A stretch of DNA of 64,000 bases from positions 1 to 64,000 of the forward strand of contig NZ_JACSQC010000005.1 of the NCBI RefSeq assembly GCF_014836875.1. The letters run 5' to 3'. Shown here piece after piece: positions 8,959-18,986 of this stretch. Position 1 is the first letter of the stretch. Each line of letters opens with the position of its first letter. The position numbers and the translations under genes were made by a program. The notes under the pieces were generated by a model that worked only from the letters and a program-made list of their open reading frames with translations, made no database searches and had not been told where the DNA came from. This stretch comes from Arthrobacter pullicola (lineage in GTDB: Bacteria > Actinomycetota > Actinomycetes > Actinomycetales > Micrococcaceae).

Positions 8959-9771
8959 ATGAGCAATTATTTCTACCCGCAGGGCGGCCTGCCGCCCCAG
9001 ACCCAGCTCCTGACCGACCGCGCCGTGGTCAAGGAGGCCTACACCGTCATCCCCAAGGGTGTGCTGCGCGACATTGTCACCTCCAACCTCCCGGGATGGG
9101 AGAACACCCGGTCCTGGATCCTCGCCCGTCCCATCGCCGGCTTCGCCACCACCTTCAGCCAGCTCATCGTTGAGGTGGGCCCCGGCGGAGGGTCGGACAA
9201 GCCGGAACCCGAAGCCGGCGTGGAGGGCGTTGTTTTCCTCACCCAGGGCCGGCTGACGCTGGTGCTCGACGGCGAGACCCACGAGCTGGAAGCAGGCGGC
9301 TACGCCTATCTCGCGGCCGGAGCAGACTGGAGCCTGCACAACTCCTCAGATGAAATCGCCAGCTTCCAGTGGATCCGCAAGGCCTACGAGCCCCTGGAAG
9401 GTTTCACCGCGAAGTCCTTCGTGACCAGTGACCAGGCGGTGGAACCCACCGCTATGCCGGGCACCGACGGTGCCTGGGCCACCACCCGCTTCGCGGACCC
9501 CAACGACCTGGCCCATGACATGCACGTCAATATCGTCACGTTCCGACCCGGTGCCTCCATACCGTTCGCTGAAACCCACGTGATGGAGCACGGCCTCTTT
9601 GTCCTGGAGGGGAAGGCCGTCTACCGCCTCAACGACGACTGGGTCGAGGTGGAGGCCGGGGACTTTATGTGGCTGCGTGCCTTCTGCCCGCAGGCCTGTT
9701 ACGCGGGTGGCCCGGGGAACTTCCGCTACCTGCTCTACAAGGACGTCAACCGGCAGATCCGCCTGACCTAA
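8959..9771 (+). CDS. allE: (S)-ureidoglycine aminohydrolase, bicupin
   Basis: The enzyme releases ammonia from (S)-ureidoglycine to give (S)-ureidoglycolate in allantoin breakdown. The 270-residue protein has two cupin domains (about 60-130 and 185-262). In the second, Glu205, His207, His211 and Gln245 reproduce the spacing of the Mn2+ ligands known in the Escherichia coli enzyme (Glu235, His237, His241, Gln275). An in-frame ATG lies 12 codons upstream, but ATG 8959 has GAGGAG before it and the family start MSNYFYP. It is the third gene of the malic enzyme operon and links this operon to ureide catabolism. Allantoate amidohydrolase and ureidoglycolate lyase are not seen here. Confidence 0.94.
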   Translation: MSNYFYPQGGLPPQTQLLTDRAVVKEAYTVIPKGVLRDIVTSNLPGWENTRSWILARPIAGFATTFSQLIVEVGPGGGSDKPEPEAGVEGVVFLTQGRLTLVLDGETHELEAGGYAYLAAGADWSLHNSSDEIASFQWIRKAYEPLEGFTAKSFVTSDQAVEPTAMPGTDGAWATTRFADPNDLAHDMHVNIVTFRPGASIPFAETHVMEHGLFVLEGKAVYRLNDDWVEVEAGDFMWLRAFCPQACYAGGPGNFRYLLYKDVNRQIRLT

Positions 9772-9789
9772 CCGCTCTGTGCCTTACTT

Positions 9790-9825
9790 CTGCACCCCGG
9801 CCGCCGCGGCCGGGGTGCAGCTGTT
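9790..9825 (+). terminator. Intrinsic terminator after allE
   Basis: Perfect 13-base arms (9790-9802 and 9808-9820) with a 5-base loop, followed by CTGTTTT. It separates the malic enzyme operon from the hyi operon. Confidence 0.8.
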
Positions 9826-9894
9826 TTAAGCACCGGTGCAGGGGTTGACTCCACCGCCGCTCCATCCTAGGCTTTTCACATAGCAAGATATTGT

Positions 9895-9909
9895 TTCCAT
9901 AATATGAAA
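9895..9909. promoter_or_regulatory. Palindromic operator candidate before hyi (site 4)
   Basis: TTCCA-TAATA-TGAAA ends 49 bases before the hyi start, followed by a further ATGAAAT half-site at 9913-9919. It is the clearest match to the shared palindrome. Confidence 0.55.
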
Positions 9910-9958
9910 ACTATGAAATAGACACCGGGGGTACGCCCCTCCCTCCTGAAGGAACCCA

Positions 9959-10759
9959 ATGACGTATTCCGTGAACTGCTCAATCCTTCTGACCGAACTG
10001 CCGCTGCTCGAACGCCCCGCCGCCGCCAAGGCCGCAGGTTTCGACGCCGTCGAGTTCTGGTGGCCCTTCGACACCTCGGTGCCCGCCGACTCCCAGGTCA
10101 CGGAGTTCGAGAACGCCATCACCGACGCCGGCGTCCAGCTCACGGGCCTGAACTTCAACGCCGGCGACATGCCTGCCGGAGACCGCGGACTGGTGTCCTG
10201 GAAGGGCCGCTGCTCCGAATTCAAGGACAACATCGACGTCGTCGCGGGCATCGGCGAGCGCCTGGGCTGCACCTCCTTCAACGCGCTCTACGGCAACCGC
10301 CAGGAGGAATTCACTCCGGAGGAGCAGGACACGCTGGCCGTGAAGAACCTGGCCGCGGCTGCACAGGGCGTCGCCCGCATTGGCGGCACGGTCCTGTTGG
10401 AGCCGGTCAGCGGCGCCGCCCGCTATCCGCTCCTGACGGCAGCGGACGCGCTTGCGGTCATCGCCCGGGTCAAGGAGGAAACCGGCGCGGAGAACATCAA
10501 GCTTCTCGCGGACTTCTACCACCTGGCGGTCAACGGCGACGATGTTGCCGCCGTCATCGAAAACCACGCCAAGGACTTCGGGCACATCCAGATCGCGGAC
10601 AGCCCCGGCCGCGGCGCTCCCGGAACCGGCGCGCTGCCCCTCGGCGAATGGATCGCCCGCAGCCGCGAACTCGGCTACACCGGCCCGATCGGCCTGGAGT
10701 ACAAGGAGCCGGCACAGACCGCCTTCAGCTGGACCATCCGCCAGCCGGTCTCCAACTAA
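9959..10759 (+). CDS. hyi: Hydroxypyruvate isomerase
   Basis: Hyi interconverts hydroxypyruvate and tartronate semialdehyde in the glycerate pathway. It is a 266-residue TIM-barrel protein of the xylose isomerase-like family, with the family start YSVNCSILLTELPLLERP, a catalytic glutamate in VLLEPVSG and a second in GLEYKEP near the C-terminus, and the metal-site region HIQIADSPGR. GAAGGAA precedes the ATG. It is first in an operon with tartronate semialdehyde reductase, glyoxylate carboligase and glycerate kinase, the classical order of the glyoxylate-to-glycerate route, and is preceded by a copy of the shared palindrome. Confidence 0.95.
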   Translation: MTYSVNCSILLTELPLLERPAAAKAAGFDAVEFWWPFDTSVPADSQVTEFENAITDAGVQLTGLNFNAGDMPAGDRGLVSWKGRCSEFKDNIDVVAGIGERLGCTSFNALYGNRQEEFTPEEQDTLAVKNLAAAAQGVARIGGTVLLEPVSGAARYPLLTAADALAVIARVKEETGAENIKLLADFYHLAVNGDDVAAVIENHAKDFGHIQIADSPGRGAPGTGALPLGEWIARSRELGYTGPIGLEYKEPAQTAFSWTIRQPVSN

Positions 10760-10802
10760 CCCCTGCCTTCCGGCACCCACACACTTCAGCAAAGGAAACC
10801 TC

Positions 10803-11681
10803 ATGAGCAACGTTGCAGTCATCGGACTCGGAATCATGGGCCTGCCCATGGCCATCAACCTCGTCAAGGCCGGTCACTCGGTCACCGGGTTCAACCGCAG
10901 CCAGGACAAGATCGACAAGCTCGTCGCCGAAGGCGGCAAGGGCGCCGGCAGTATTGCCGAGGCCGTGAAGGACGCCGACGTCGTCATCACCATGGTGCCG
11001 GACTCCCCCGACGTCGAGGGTGTTGTTTCCGGGCCGGACGGCGTTTTCGCCAACGCCAAGCAGGGCACCCTGTGGATCGATGCCAGCAGCATCCGCCCGG
11101 ACGTCGCCAAGCGGCTTGCCGATGAGGCAAAGGCCGCGGGTATCCGGGCGCTCGACGCACCGGTCTCCGGCGGCGAGCAGGGTGCAATTGATGCGGCCCT
11201 GTCCATCATGGTCGGCGGAGAAGCCGCTGACTTCGAAGCCGCCCAGGACGTGCTGAACGCGGTCGGGAAAACCATCGTCCATGTGGGCCCGGCCGGCTCC
11301 GGCCAGACCGTCAAGGCTGCCAACCAGCTGATCGTCGCCGTCAACATCGAGGTCCTCGGCGAAGCCATCGCCTTCCTGGAGGCCTATGGCGTGGACACCG
11401 ACGCCGCCCTCAAGGTCCTCGGCGGCGGTCTCGCCGGTTCCAAGGTCCTGGACCAGAAGGGACAGAAAATGCTGGACCGCAACTTCGAACCCGGTTTCCG
11501 GCTCGCCCTGCACCACAAGGACCTGGGCATCGTGACCTCCGCCGCCCGCGAGGCCAACGTCGCACTGCCGCTCGGCGCAATCGCCGCCCAGCTCGTGGCC
11601 GCCACGGTCAACCAGGGCGACGGCGGCCTGGACCACTCCGGCCTGTTCAAGCAGACCCTCAAGCTCAGCGGCCGCGAATAA
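10803..11681 (+). CDS. glxR: 2-hydroxy-3-oxopropionate (tartronate semialdehyde) reductase
   Basis: This NAD(P)H-dependent reductase of the beta-hydroxyacid dehydrogenase family converts tartronate semialdehyde to D-glycerate. The 292-residue protein has the dinucleotide motif GLGIMG (8-13), the substrate motif DAPVSGG (118-124) and the catalytic lysine Lys171 in TVKAANQL. The frame is open far upstream inside hyi in another phase, but ATG 10803 with AAAGGAAAC before it gives the exact family N-terminus MSNVAVIGLG. It lies 43 bases after hyi and is followed by gcl. The name glxR here means the enzyme, not the corynebacterial CRP-type regulator of the same name. Confidence 0.96.
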   Translation: MSNVAVIGLGIMGLPMAINLVKAGHSVTGFNRSQDKIDKLVAEGGKGAGSIAEAVKDADVVITMVPDSPDVEGVVSGPDGVFANAKQGTLWIDASSIRPDVAKRLADEAKAAGIRALDAPVSGGEQGAIDAALSIMVGGEAADFEAAQDVLNAVGKTIVHVGPAGSGQTVKAANQLIVAVNIEVLGEAIAFLEAYGVDTDAALKVLGGGLAGSKVLDQKGQKMLDRNFEPGFRLALHHKDLGIVTSAAREANVALPLGAIAAQLVAATVNQGDGGLDHSGLFKQTLKLSGRE

Positions 11682-11768
11682 TCCCCGGCGTCCCCGCCCT
11701 CCCACCGGCTGCCCCGGGCCTTCCTGCCCGGCACACCAGCACCCAAGCAGACTTTCAAGGAGAACAGC

Positions 11769-13547
<1,779 letters not shown>

Positions 13548-13555
13548 CAGCTCCC

Positions 13556-13601
13556 GTCCCGGGGCGGCCCTGCGGGGCTGCCCCGGGACACCTGACTTTT
13601 T
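13556..13601 (+). terminator. Hairpin between gcl and glycerate kinase
   Basis: Ten-base perfect arms (GTCCCGGGGC at 13556-13565, complement at 13580-13589) with a G/C-rich inner stem, then TTTTT at 13597-13601. It may partly terminate or stabilise the gcl message before the kinase gene, whose Shine-Dalgarno starts right after the T run. Confidence 0.55.
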
Positions 13602-13617
13602 GAAAGGAAGTACCGGC

Positions 13618-14802
13618 ATGCGCGTGGTCATAGCACCGGACAAGTTCAAGGGTTCGCTGACCGCTCCGGACGTGGTCGCGCACCTGGCCGCCGGCCTCCG
13701 CTCAGTGCCGCTGCCGGTGGGACAAACCTGGGAAATCGACGGCATTCCCGTTGCCGACGGCGGTGAAGGCACCTTGGATGCCGCCGTCGCGACCGGCTTT
13801 ACCCGCCGCAGCGCCCTGGTCAGCGGGCCGACCGGGGAACCCCTGACCGCGGAGTTCGCGGTCCGCGGCGGAGAAGCAGTCATTGAGATGGCCACCGCTT
13901 CCGGGCTCGCCGTCCTTCCCGGGGGCGTCAAGGACGCACTGCGGTCCAGTTCCCGGGGAACCGGAGAGCTGATCCGGGCCGCCCTGGACTCCGGCTGCAC
14001 CCGGATCATTCTTGGCGTCGGAGGCAGTGCCAACACCGATGGCGGGGCGGGGATCCTGCAGGGACTCGGTGCCCGTCTGCTGGACGCGGACGGCCGGGAA
14101 CTCCCCGGCGGCGGAGCAGCCCTGGCCCGGCTCGCAGGCATCGACTCCTCTGCCTTGGACCCCCGGGTGCGGGAAGCACGCTTTGTCCTGGCCAGCGACG
14201 TGGACAATCCGCTGTTGGGACCGGACGGCGCCGCGGTGGTTTTTGGTCCGCAGAAGGGCGCTTGCGCGGAAGACGTCCAACTGCTCGATGCCGCCCTGGC
14301 GAACTTCGTGCAGGTTCTCGGTTCCCACTTCGGACCGCGGGCCCTGGATGCCGCCAACGCTCCCGGGGCAGGAGCCGCCGGGGGAGTCGGCTACGCGGCA
14401 CTCGCGGTCCTCGCCGCTGACCGGAGGCCAGGCATCGACGTCGTCCTGGAATTCACCGGACTGGCAGACCGGTTGTCCGGTGCGGACCTGGTTATTACCG
14501 GCGAAGGCAGCCTCGATGAGCAGAGCCTGCTCGGCAAGACCCCCCTGGGGGTTGCCCGGGCAGCTGCCGCGGCGGGCGTGCCGGCCATCGCGGTCTGCGG
14601 ACGCAGCACCCTGCTCGATCAGCAGCTCCGGGCGGCCGGATTCGACCGCGCCTATGCCCTGACCGATCTGGAACCCGACACGGATAAATGCATGGCCGGC
14701 GCCGGACCGCTCCTGGAACAGGTGGGGTCCGCCATCGCCGGACAGCTTATTGGCGGACCTTTTACGGGTGGATCCCGGCCGGAACCAGCCAAAACCCGCT
14801 GA
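13618..14802 (+). CDS. glxK: Glycerate 2-kinase (GlxK/GarK family)
   Basis: The kinase phosphorylates D-glycerate with ATP, giving 2-phosphoglycerate for glycolysis and closing the glyoxylate route of this cluster. The 394-residue protein has the family N-terminus VVIAPDKFKGSLTA, PVADGGEGTLDA, GVGGSANTDGGAG near residues 137-149 and LVITGEGSLDEQSL near 290-303. A TTG start six codons upstream is open, but ATG 13618 has GAAAGGAAG at ideal spacing and the usual N-terminus. The C-terminal 20 residues are basic and unlike the core. Downstream is an unrelated peroxiredoxin gene, 46 bases away. Confidence 0.95.
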   Translation: MRVVIAPDKFKGSLTAPDVVAHLAAGLRSVPLPVGQTWEIDGIPVADGGEGTLDAAVATGFTRRSALVSGPTGEPLTAEFAVRGGEAVIEMATASGLAVLPGGVKDALRSSSRGTGELIRAALDSGCTRIILGVGGSANTDGGAGILQGLGARLLDADGRELPGGGAALARLAGIDSSALDPRVREARFVLASDVDNPLLGPDGAAVVFGPQKGACAEDVQLLDAALANFVQVLGSHFGPRALDAANAPGAGAAGGVGYAALAVLAADRRPGIDVVLEFTGLADRLSGADLVITGEGSLDEQSLLGKTPLGVARAAAAAGVPAIAVCGRSTLLDQQLRAAGFDRAYALTDLEPDTDKCMAGAGPLLEQVGSAIAGQLIGGPFTGGSRPEPAKTR

Positions 14803-14848
14803 CAGCACCGTTCCCGAACTACCTACCGACCCCAACCAAAGGATCCTC

Positions 14849-15346
14849 ATGGCCACGACACAGTCCCAGTCCCCGCTCCGCCTCTCCCCCGGCAGCGAAG
14901 CCCCCGGTTTCACACTGCCTGACGCCGCCGGCAGGCAGGTGTCCCTTGCCGATTACCGGGGCAGGAACGTCATCGTCTATTTCTATCCCAAGGCCGCGAC
15001 GCCGGGGTGCACCACTGAAGCGTGCGACTTCCGCGACAACCTGGCCTCGCTGCAGGGTGCCGGCTACGAGGTCCTGGGCATCTCCCCCGACCCGCTGCAG
15101 GCTCTGGCTGACTTTGCTGAAGACCTCAGCCTCACCTTCCCGCTTCTTTCGGACGAGGACCATTCCGTTGCCCGTGCCTACGGGGCCTGGGGACCCAAGG
15201 TCATCAACGGACAGGAACTCGTGGGCGTGCTGCGCTCCACTGTTGTTATCGATGCCGAGGGCCGCGTCGCCCTTGCCCAGTACCAGGTCGACGCTGCAGG
15301 TCATGTAGCTGCCCTGCGTGAGGAACTGGCAGCCAAGGGCATCTAA
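14849..15346 (+). CDS. bcp: Thioredoxin-dependent peroxiredoxin, Bcp/PrxQ type
   Basis: Bcp-type peroxiredoxins reduce H2O2 and organic peroxides using thioredoxin. The 165-residue protein has the thioredoxin fold with peroxidatic Cys54 and resolving Cys59 in TPGCTTEACDFRD, the five-residue spacing typical of PrxQ. The frame extends upstream for 33 codons into the end of the kinase gene; ATG 14849 is chosen for AAAGGA just before it and for the usual start of the domain (LSPGSEAPGFTLPD). A small monooxygenase-like gene follows 10 bases later. Confidence 0.94.
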   Translation: MATTQSQSPLRLSPGSEAPGFTLPDAAGRQVSLADYRGRNVIVYFYPKAATPGCTTEACDFRDNLASLQGAGYEVLGISPDPLQALADFAEDLSLTFPLLSDEDHSVARAYGAWGPKVINGQELVGVLRSTVVIDAEGRVALAQYQVDAAGHVAALREELAAKGI

Positions 15347-15356
15347 AGTTGTCCCT

Positions 15357-15635
15357 ATGACTGCACCTGTTGACCTGACCGCCGTTTTCATCCCCAATCC
15401 CGGAGAGTTCTTCCGCGTGAAGCTGGCTCTGGAAATCGCGATTGAACAAGTTCTTTCCGAGCCCGGCTGCCTTCGCTACGAAATCACTGAAGAATCCGAG
15501 GACCGGATTGTCCTGACCGAACAGTGGGCCTCCGAGGAGGACCTCGCCCGCCATGCCAAGGGTGCTGCCAAGCAGGACCTGGATGAATCCCTGAGTGCAC
15601 TGCTCGCTGAGCCGGTTGCCCTCACGCGCGGCTAG
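15357..15635 (+). CDS. Antibiotic biosynthesis monooxygenase (ABM) domain protein
   Basis: This 92-residue protein fits the ABM fold, a small alpha-beta barrel found in quinol monooxygenases and heme-degrading enzymes: a first strand VDLTAVFIP, a helix, CLRYEITEE, RIVLTEQWASEEDLARHA and a C-terminal helix. The family signature EQWxSxExLxxH is clear. The start at 15357 lies 10 bases after the bcp stop, with only a weak ribosome-binding sequence, so translation may depend on coupling. Substrate is unknown. A bidirectional hairpin follows. Confidence 0.82.
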   Translation: MTAPVDLTAVFIPNPGEFFRVKLALEIAIEQVLSEPGCLRYEITEESEDRIVLTEQWASEEDLARHAKGAAKQDLDESLSALLAEPVALTRG

Positions 15636-15642
15636 CTTGACC

Positions 15643-15674
15643 CTCCCCGGAAGGCGGGAAACCCTTCCGGGGAG
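15643..15674. terminator. Bidirectional hairpin between convergent genes
   Basis: Perfect 12-base arms (CTCCCCGGAAGG at 15643-15654, complement at 15663-15674) with an 8-base loop lie between the ABM gene and the amt gene, which converge. Confidence 0.7.
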
Positions 15675-15680
15675 ATGCCG

Positions 15681-17267
15681 CTACGGGCTGATCTCCAGCC
15701 GGTGGATGGAGTCAGGTTCCGCACCAAACCGGCGGAGCACCGCGGCCACCGCTTCCTCATGCTCGTCGTCCACGGCTGCGTAGACCCGCAGCCGGTCCTC
15801 GAAGTCCAGCTTCCGCACATCGGAACGGAACACCTCTGTGCGGACCCGACCGGTGTAAACCGTCGTCTCCATCAGTTCCAGTGAGCGGGCGCCCGCCATG
15901 AGCAGGGCATCGCGCAGACCATCGATCCGGTCGGTGTTCACAATTGCGCTGACCAGGTGCCGCGGCGGCGGAACCGCCCCGGCGGGCTGGCGTCCCGGCC
16001 CCGCACCCCGGCCGCTGGTCGTGGGACGGGCCGTAATCCCGCCCAGCGAATACCCAGCCTGCCCCTGCTGCACCCGGTCCAGCGAATCCTGCTCCGGACC
16101 GGGTTCGCGCAGTCCGATGGCCCGGCTGATCAGCGCCGCGATGAGCCAGCTGACCACGAAGGAAAACAGGACCACGCACACGATCGCCACGATCTGATGC
16201 CAAAGAAGATACCCGCCCCCGCCGGCGAACAATCCATCGTCGCTGACCGGGTTGACCGCACTGTCGGCAAAGAAACCGAGCAAAAAGGACCCGGTCACCC
16301 CGCCCACAAAGTGCACGGCAATGACGTCCAGCGCATCGTCATAGTGCAGCAGGTGCTTGAGCCGAACGGCGAAGCAGCACACACACCCGGCGATCAGCCC
16401 GATGATCAGTGCCGACCCCGTGTTGACGAATCCTGCACAGGGCGTGATGGTGGCCAGCCCGGCGACCGCCCCGGACACGGCACCGACCAGGGTGGAGTAC
16501 CCGCTGGTCAACCGTTCCACGAGCAGCCATGTCAGCATCGCCGCTCCGCCGGCAACATGTGTGTTCACCAGCGCCTGCGCGGCTATGGCGTTCGCCTGCA
16601 GCCCGTCCCCGGCGTTGAATCCGAACCAGCCGAACCACAGGATTCCCGCTCCCACCAGCATCAGCGGCAGATTGTTGGGCGAGGTCTTCAGCTGCGGCCA
16701 GCCGCGGCGCCGGCCCACCACAAGCAGGACGGCGACGGCGGCAGCCCCCGCGGACGCATGCACCACCATGCCTCCGGCCCAGTCCTGGGCACCGAGCTGG
16801 ACCAGCCAGCCTTTTGGATGCCAGAGCCAGCGGGCCACCTGCGGATACACCAGGATCGAAAAGGCCGTCAGGAACAGCGTCCAGCCCGCAAACCGCAGGC
16901 GTCCCGCCGTCGCGCCCGTGATCAGGGCCGGCGTGATGATCGCGAACATCATCTGATAGGCCACGAAGGCGAGCGCGGGAATGGTGACTCCGGCCGCCAC
17001 AGTGTGGAACTGAGGTGTGTCCACGTTGATCAGCGCCCAGGCGTCGAACTCACCGAACACCGAGGTGCCCTTGTTGCTGAAGGCGAGTGTGTATCCCACC
17101 AGGACCCAGGTGAGCGTGATGACGCCGAGCGGGATGATGTTCTGCATCATCATGGTCAGCACGTTCCGCACCGGAACCATGCCGCCGTAGAAGAGCGCCA
17201 GCCCGGGTGTCATAAAGAGCACCAGGCCGGCGCAGACCAGAACCCACGCGGTATCCGCCGCGTTCAC
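15681..17267 (-). CDS. amt: Ammonium transporter Amt with fused C-terminal PII-like domain
   Basis: Residues 1 to about 395 form an Amt/AmtB channel with about 11 membrane helices. The twin pore histidines are visible in MVVHASAG and AVHFVGG, and the family segments LFYGGMV and WFGWFGFNAG are intact. After a linker of about 35 polar, Gly/Pro-rich residues, the last ~100 residues (about 428-528) read as a PII-like domain: HLVSAIVNTDRIDGLRDAL, then GRVRTEVFR aligned with the PII T-loop end, and DRLRVYAAVDDEHEEAVAAV. The T-loop is shortened and the C-terminal ATP-binding residues of GlnK are not evident, so it may not bind ATP as GlnK does. Start is GTG 17267 with GGGGAGG before it. No separate glnK or glnD gene is next to it. 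Confidence 0.9.
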   Translation of the reverse strand: MNAADTAWVLVCAGLVLFMTPGLALFYGGMVPVRNVLTMMMQNIIPLGVITLTWVLVGYTLAFSNKGTSVFGEFDAWALINVDTPQFHTVAAGVTIPALAFVAYQMMFAIITPALITGATAGRLRFAGWTLFLTAFSILVYPQVARWLWHPKGWLVQLGAQDWAGGMVVHASAGAAAVAVLLVVGRRRGWPQLKTSPNNLPLMLVGAGILWFGWFGFNAGDGLQANAIAAQALVNTHVAGGAAMLTWLLVERLTSGYSTLVGAVSGAVAGLATITPCAGFVNTGSALIIGLIAGCVCCFAVRLKHLLHYDDALDVIAVHFVGGVTGSFLLGFFADSAVNPVSDDGLFAGGGGYLLWHQIVAIVCVVLFSFVVSWLIAALISRAIGLREPGPEQDSLDRVQQGQAGYSLGGITARPTTSGRGAGPGRQPAGAVPPPRHLVSAIVNTDRIDGLRDALLMAGARSLELMETTVYTGRVRTEVFRSDVRKLDFEDRLRVYAAVDDEHEEAVAAVLRRFGAEPDSIHRLEISP

Positions 17268-17611
17268 CGCGGGCCTCCCCTACCCCGGCCGGCCGGACTA
17301 CGCACGGTGGAGTGCACTGCTTCCGTTCCGGTGTTATATCCGGAGACCGCTGCCTGAACTATTTTTGGGAAGTTCTTCGGAAGGCTACTGCCGCCTGCCA
17401 GGGGTGCGCGCATCTGGTCCCCGCTTCCAACTCGTACCGCATGAGTGGTGGGCCGCCGGATCCCATAGACCTGTCGGGGTATCCCGGCTAAACGAGTTTA
17501 CGTGCGCGGCACCGGGCAATAGAAGGCAAAAGGACACAACCGGGGCACCGGAGGCCGACACGGTTCAGTGCCAGCCTCCGATGCCCCGATTTGCCCTGGC
17601 GACGGCTGCCG
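17268..17611. other. Intergenic region upstream of amt
   Basis: These 344 bases hold the amt promoter region, with a possible minus-strand -10 TATAAC at 17333-17338, and the terminator of the formaldehyde dehydrogenase gene at 17542-17587. I see no coding gene or known RNA in it; the small ORF on the plus strand has no start signal. Confidence 0.5.
17542..17587 (-). terminator. Terminator of formaldehyde dehydrogenase gene
   Basis: Thirteen-base arms (17542-17554 and 17575-17587, one mismatched pair) with a 20-base loop; read on the minus strand the hairpin follows the stop of the dehydrogenase by about 25 bases, with a T-rich stretch (GTTGTGTCCTTTT) after it. Confidence 0.65.
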
Positions 17612-18838
17612 CTAGTTGGCGTTCGCGCCCGTCACCCCGTGCGGGTCGATCACGTACTTGCGGGCTGCACCTGAATCGAACTCCCGGTACGCTTCCGGTG
17701 CCGCGTCCAGGTTGATGGCAGTGGCGTTGACGGCCTTGGCGATCTGCACCTTGTCATTGAGGATGGCCATCATCAGGTCCCGGTTGTACTTCATGACCGG
17801 ACACTGTCCGGTGGTGAAGGACAGGGACTTCGCCCAGCCGGTGCCAAGGCTCAGCGAGAGAGATCCGACCTTGGCTGCTTCGTCCACCCCACCGGGATCT
17901 CCCGTGACGTACAGGCCGGGGATACCCAGGGCACCGCCGGCCGCGGTGACGTCCATGAGCGAGTTGAGCACGGTAGCCGGAGCTTCCGTCCCCGAGCCGT
18001 GCCCATGGCCGCGGGCTTCGAAGCCCACAGCGTCCACACCGCAGTCCACCTCGGGAACCCCCAGGAGCTGCTCGATCTGGTCCTTGGGATCGCCCTTGGA
18101 GATGTCCACCGTCTCGCAGCCGAAGCTGCGGGCCTGCGCGAGCCGGTCCTCGTTGAGGTCGCCGACAATAACGACGGCGGCGCCGAGCAGCTGGGCCCCG
18201 GCCGCCGCTGCCAGTCCAACGGGACCGGCGCCGGCGATGTAAACCGTGGAACCGGTGCGTACACCGGCAGTGATGGCACCGTGATAGCCCGTGGGGAAAA
18301 TGTCGGAGAGCATGGTCAGGTCCATGATCTTATCCATGGCCTGGTCCTTGTCCGGGAACTTCAGCAGGTTCCAGTCCGCGTACGGCACCAGCGCGTACTC
18401 GGCCTGTCCTCCGACCCATCCGCCCATGTCCACGTAGCCATAGGCGCTGCCGGGCCGGTCCGGATTCACGTTCAGGCAGACCCCGGTCTTGCGCTCCTTG
18501 CAGTTTTTGCACCGGCCGCAGGAAATGTTGAAGGGCACGGAGACCAGATCGCCGACCTTGATGAACTCCACCCCTGGCCCGGTCTCGACGACCTCCCCGG
18601 TGATCTCGTGGCCCAGAATCAGGTTAGGCGGCGCGGTGGTCCGGCCGCGGACCATGTGCTGGTCCGATCCGCAGATGTTGGTGGTTACTACTTTCAGGAT
18701 GGCAGCGTGGGGAAGTTTCCGGCCCACGTTGGCCGGATTCACCCCCGGACCGTCCTTGAGTTCAAAAGTGGGATAGTCGATGTCCTGAACTTCCACGACG
18801 CCGGGTTCGATATATGCAATTGCTCGATTGCCGCTCAT
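17612..18838 (-). CDS. fdhA: Formaldehyde dehydrogenase, glutathione-independent (Zn-dependent)
   Basis: This medium-chain, zinc-dependent dehydrogenase oxidises formaldehyde to formate with tightly bound NAD and without a thiol cofactor. The 408-residue length fits the Pseudomonas putida-type enzyme rather than ordinary alcohol dehydrogenases (about 340). Catalytic zinc ligands are Cys56 (NICGSDQH), His77 and nearby Glu78; the structural zinc site is Cys107, Cys110, Cys113 and Cys121. The NAD motif is GAGPVGL. The frame continues 108 codons upstream into the repeat region, but ATG 18838 has GAGGAAG at good spacing and the family N-terminus. It stands alone, with repeats upstream and a terminator downstream. 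Confidence 0.93.
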   Translation of the reverse strand: MSGNRAIAYIEPGVVEVQDIDYPTFELKDGPGVNPANVGRKLPHAAILKVVTTNICGSDQHMVRGRTTAPPNLILGHEITGEVVETGPGVEFIKVGDLVSVPFNISCGRCKNCKERKTGVCLNVNPDRPGSAYGYVDMGGWVGGQAEYALVPYADWNLLKFPDKDQAMDKIMDLTMLSDIFPTGYHGAITAGVRTGSTVYIAGAGPVGLAAAAGAQLLGAAVVIVGDLNEDRLAQARSFGCETVDISKGDPKDQIEQLLGVPEVDCGVDAVGFEARGHGHGSGTEAPATVLNSLMDVTAAGGALGIPGLYVTGDPGGVDEAAKVGSLSLSLGTGWAKSLSFTTGQCPVMKYNRDLMMAILNDKVQIAKAVNATAINLDAAPEAYREFDSGAARKYVIDPHGVTGANAN

Positions 18839-18986
18839 GTATCTTCCTCGCCTTGTTACCTGGGTCTTCATTGACTGGTTACGTCCGGGCAGGCAGCCGG
18901 AGGCCACCTGCTCCCCCGGGAGCTCAGAGCCTACAGCGGAAGCTGCACCACGGCTAGGAGTGAAAATTCCGGGCATCCCCGCCGCC

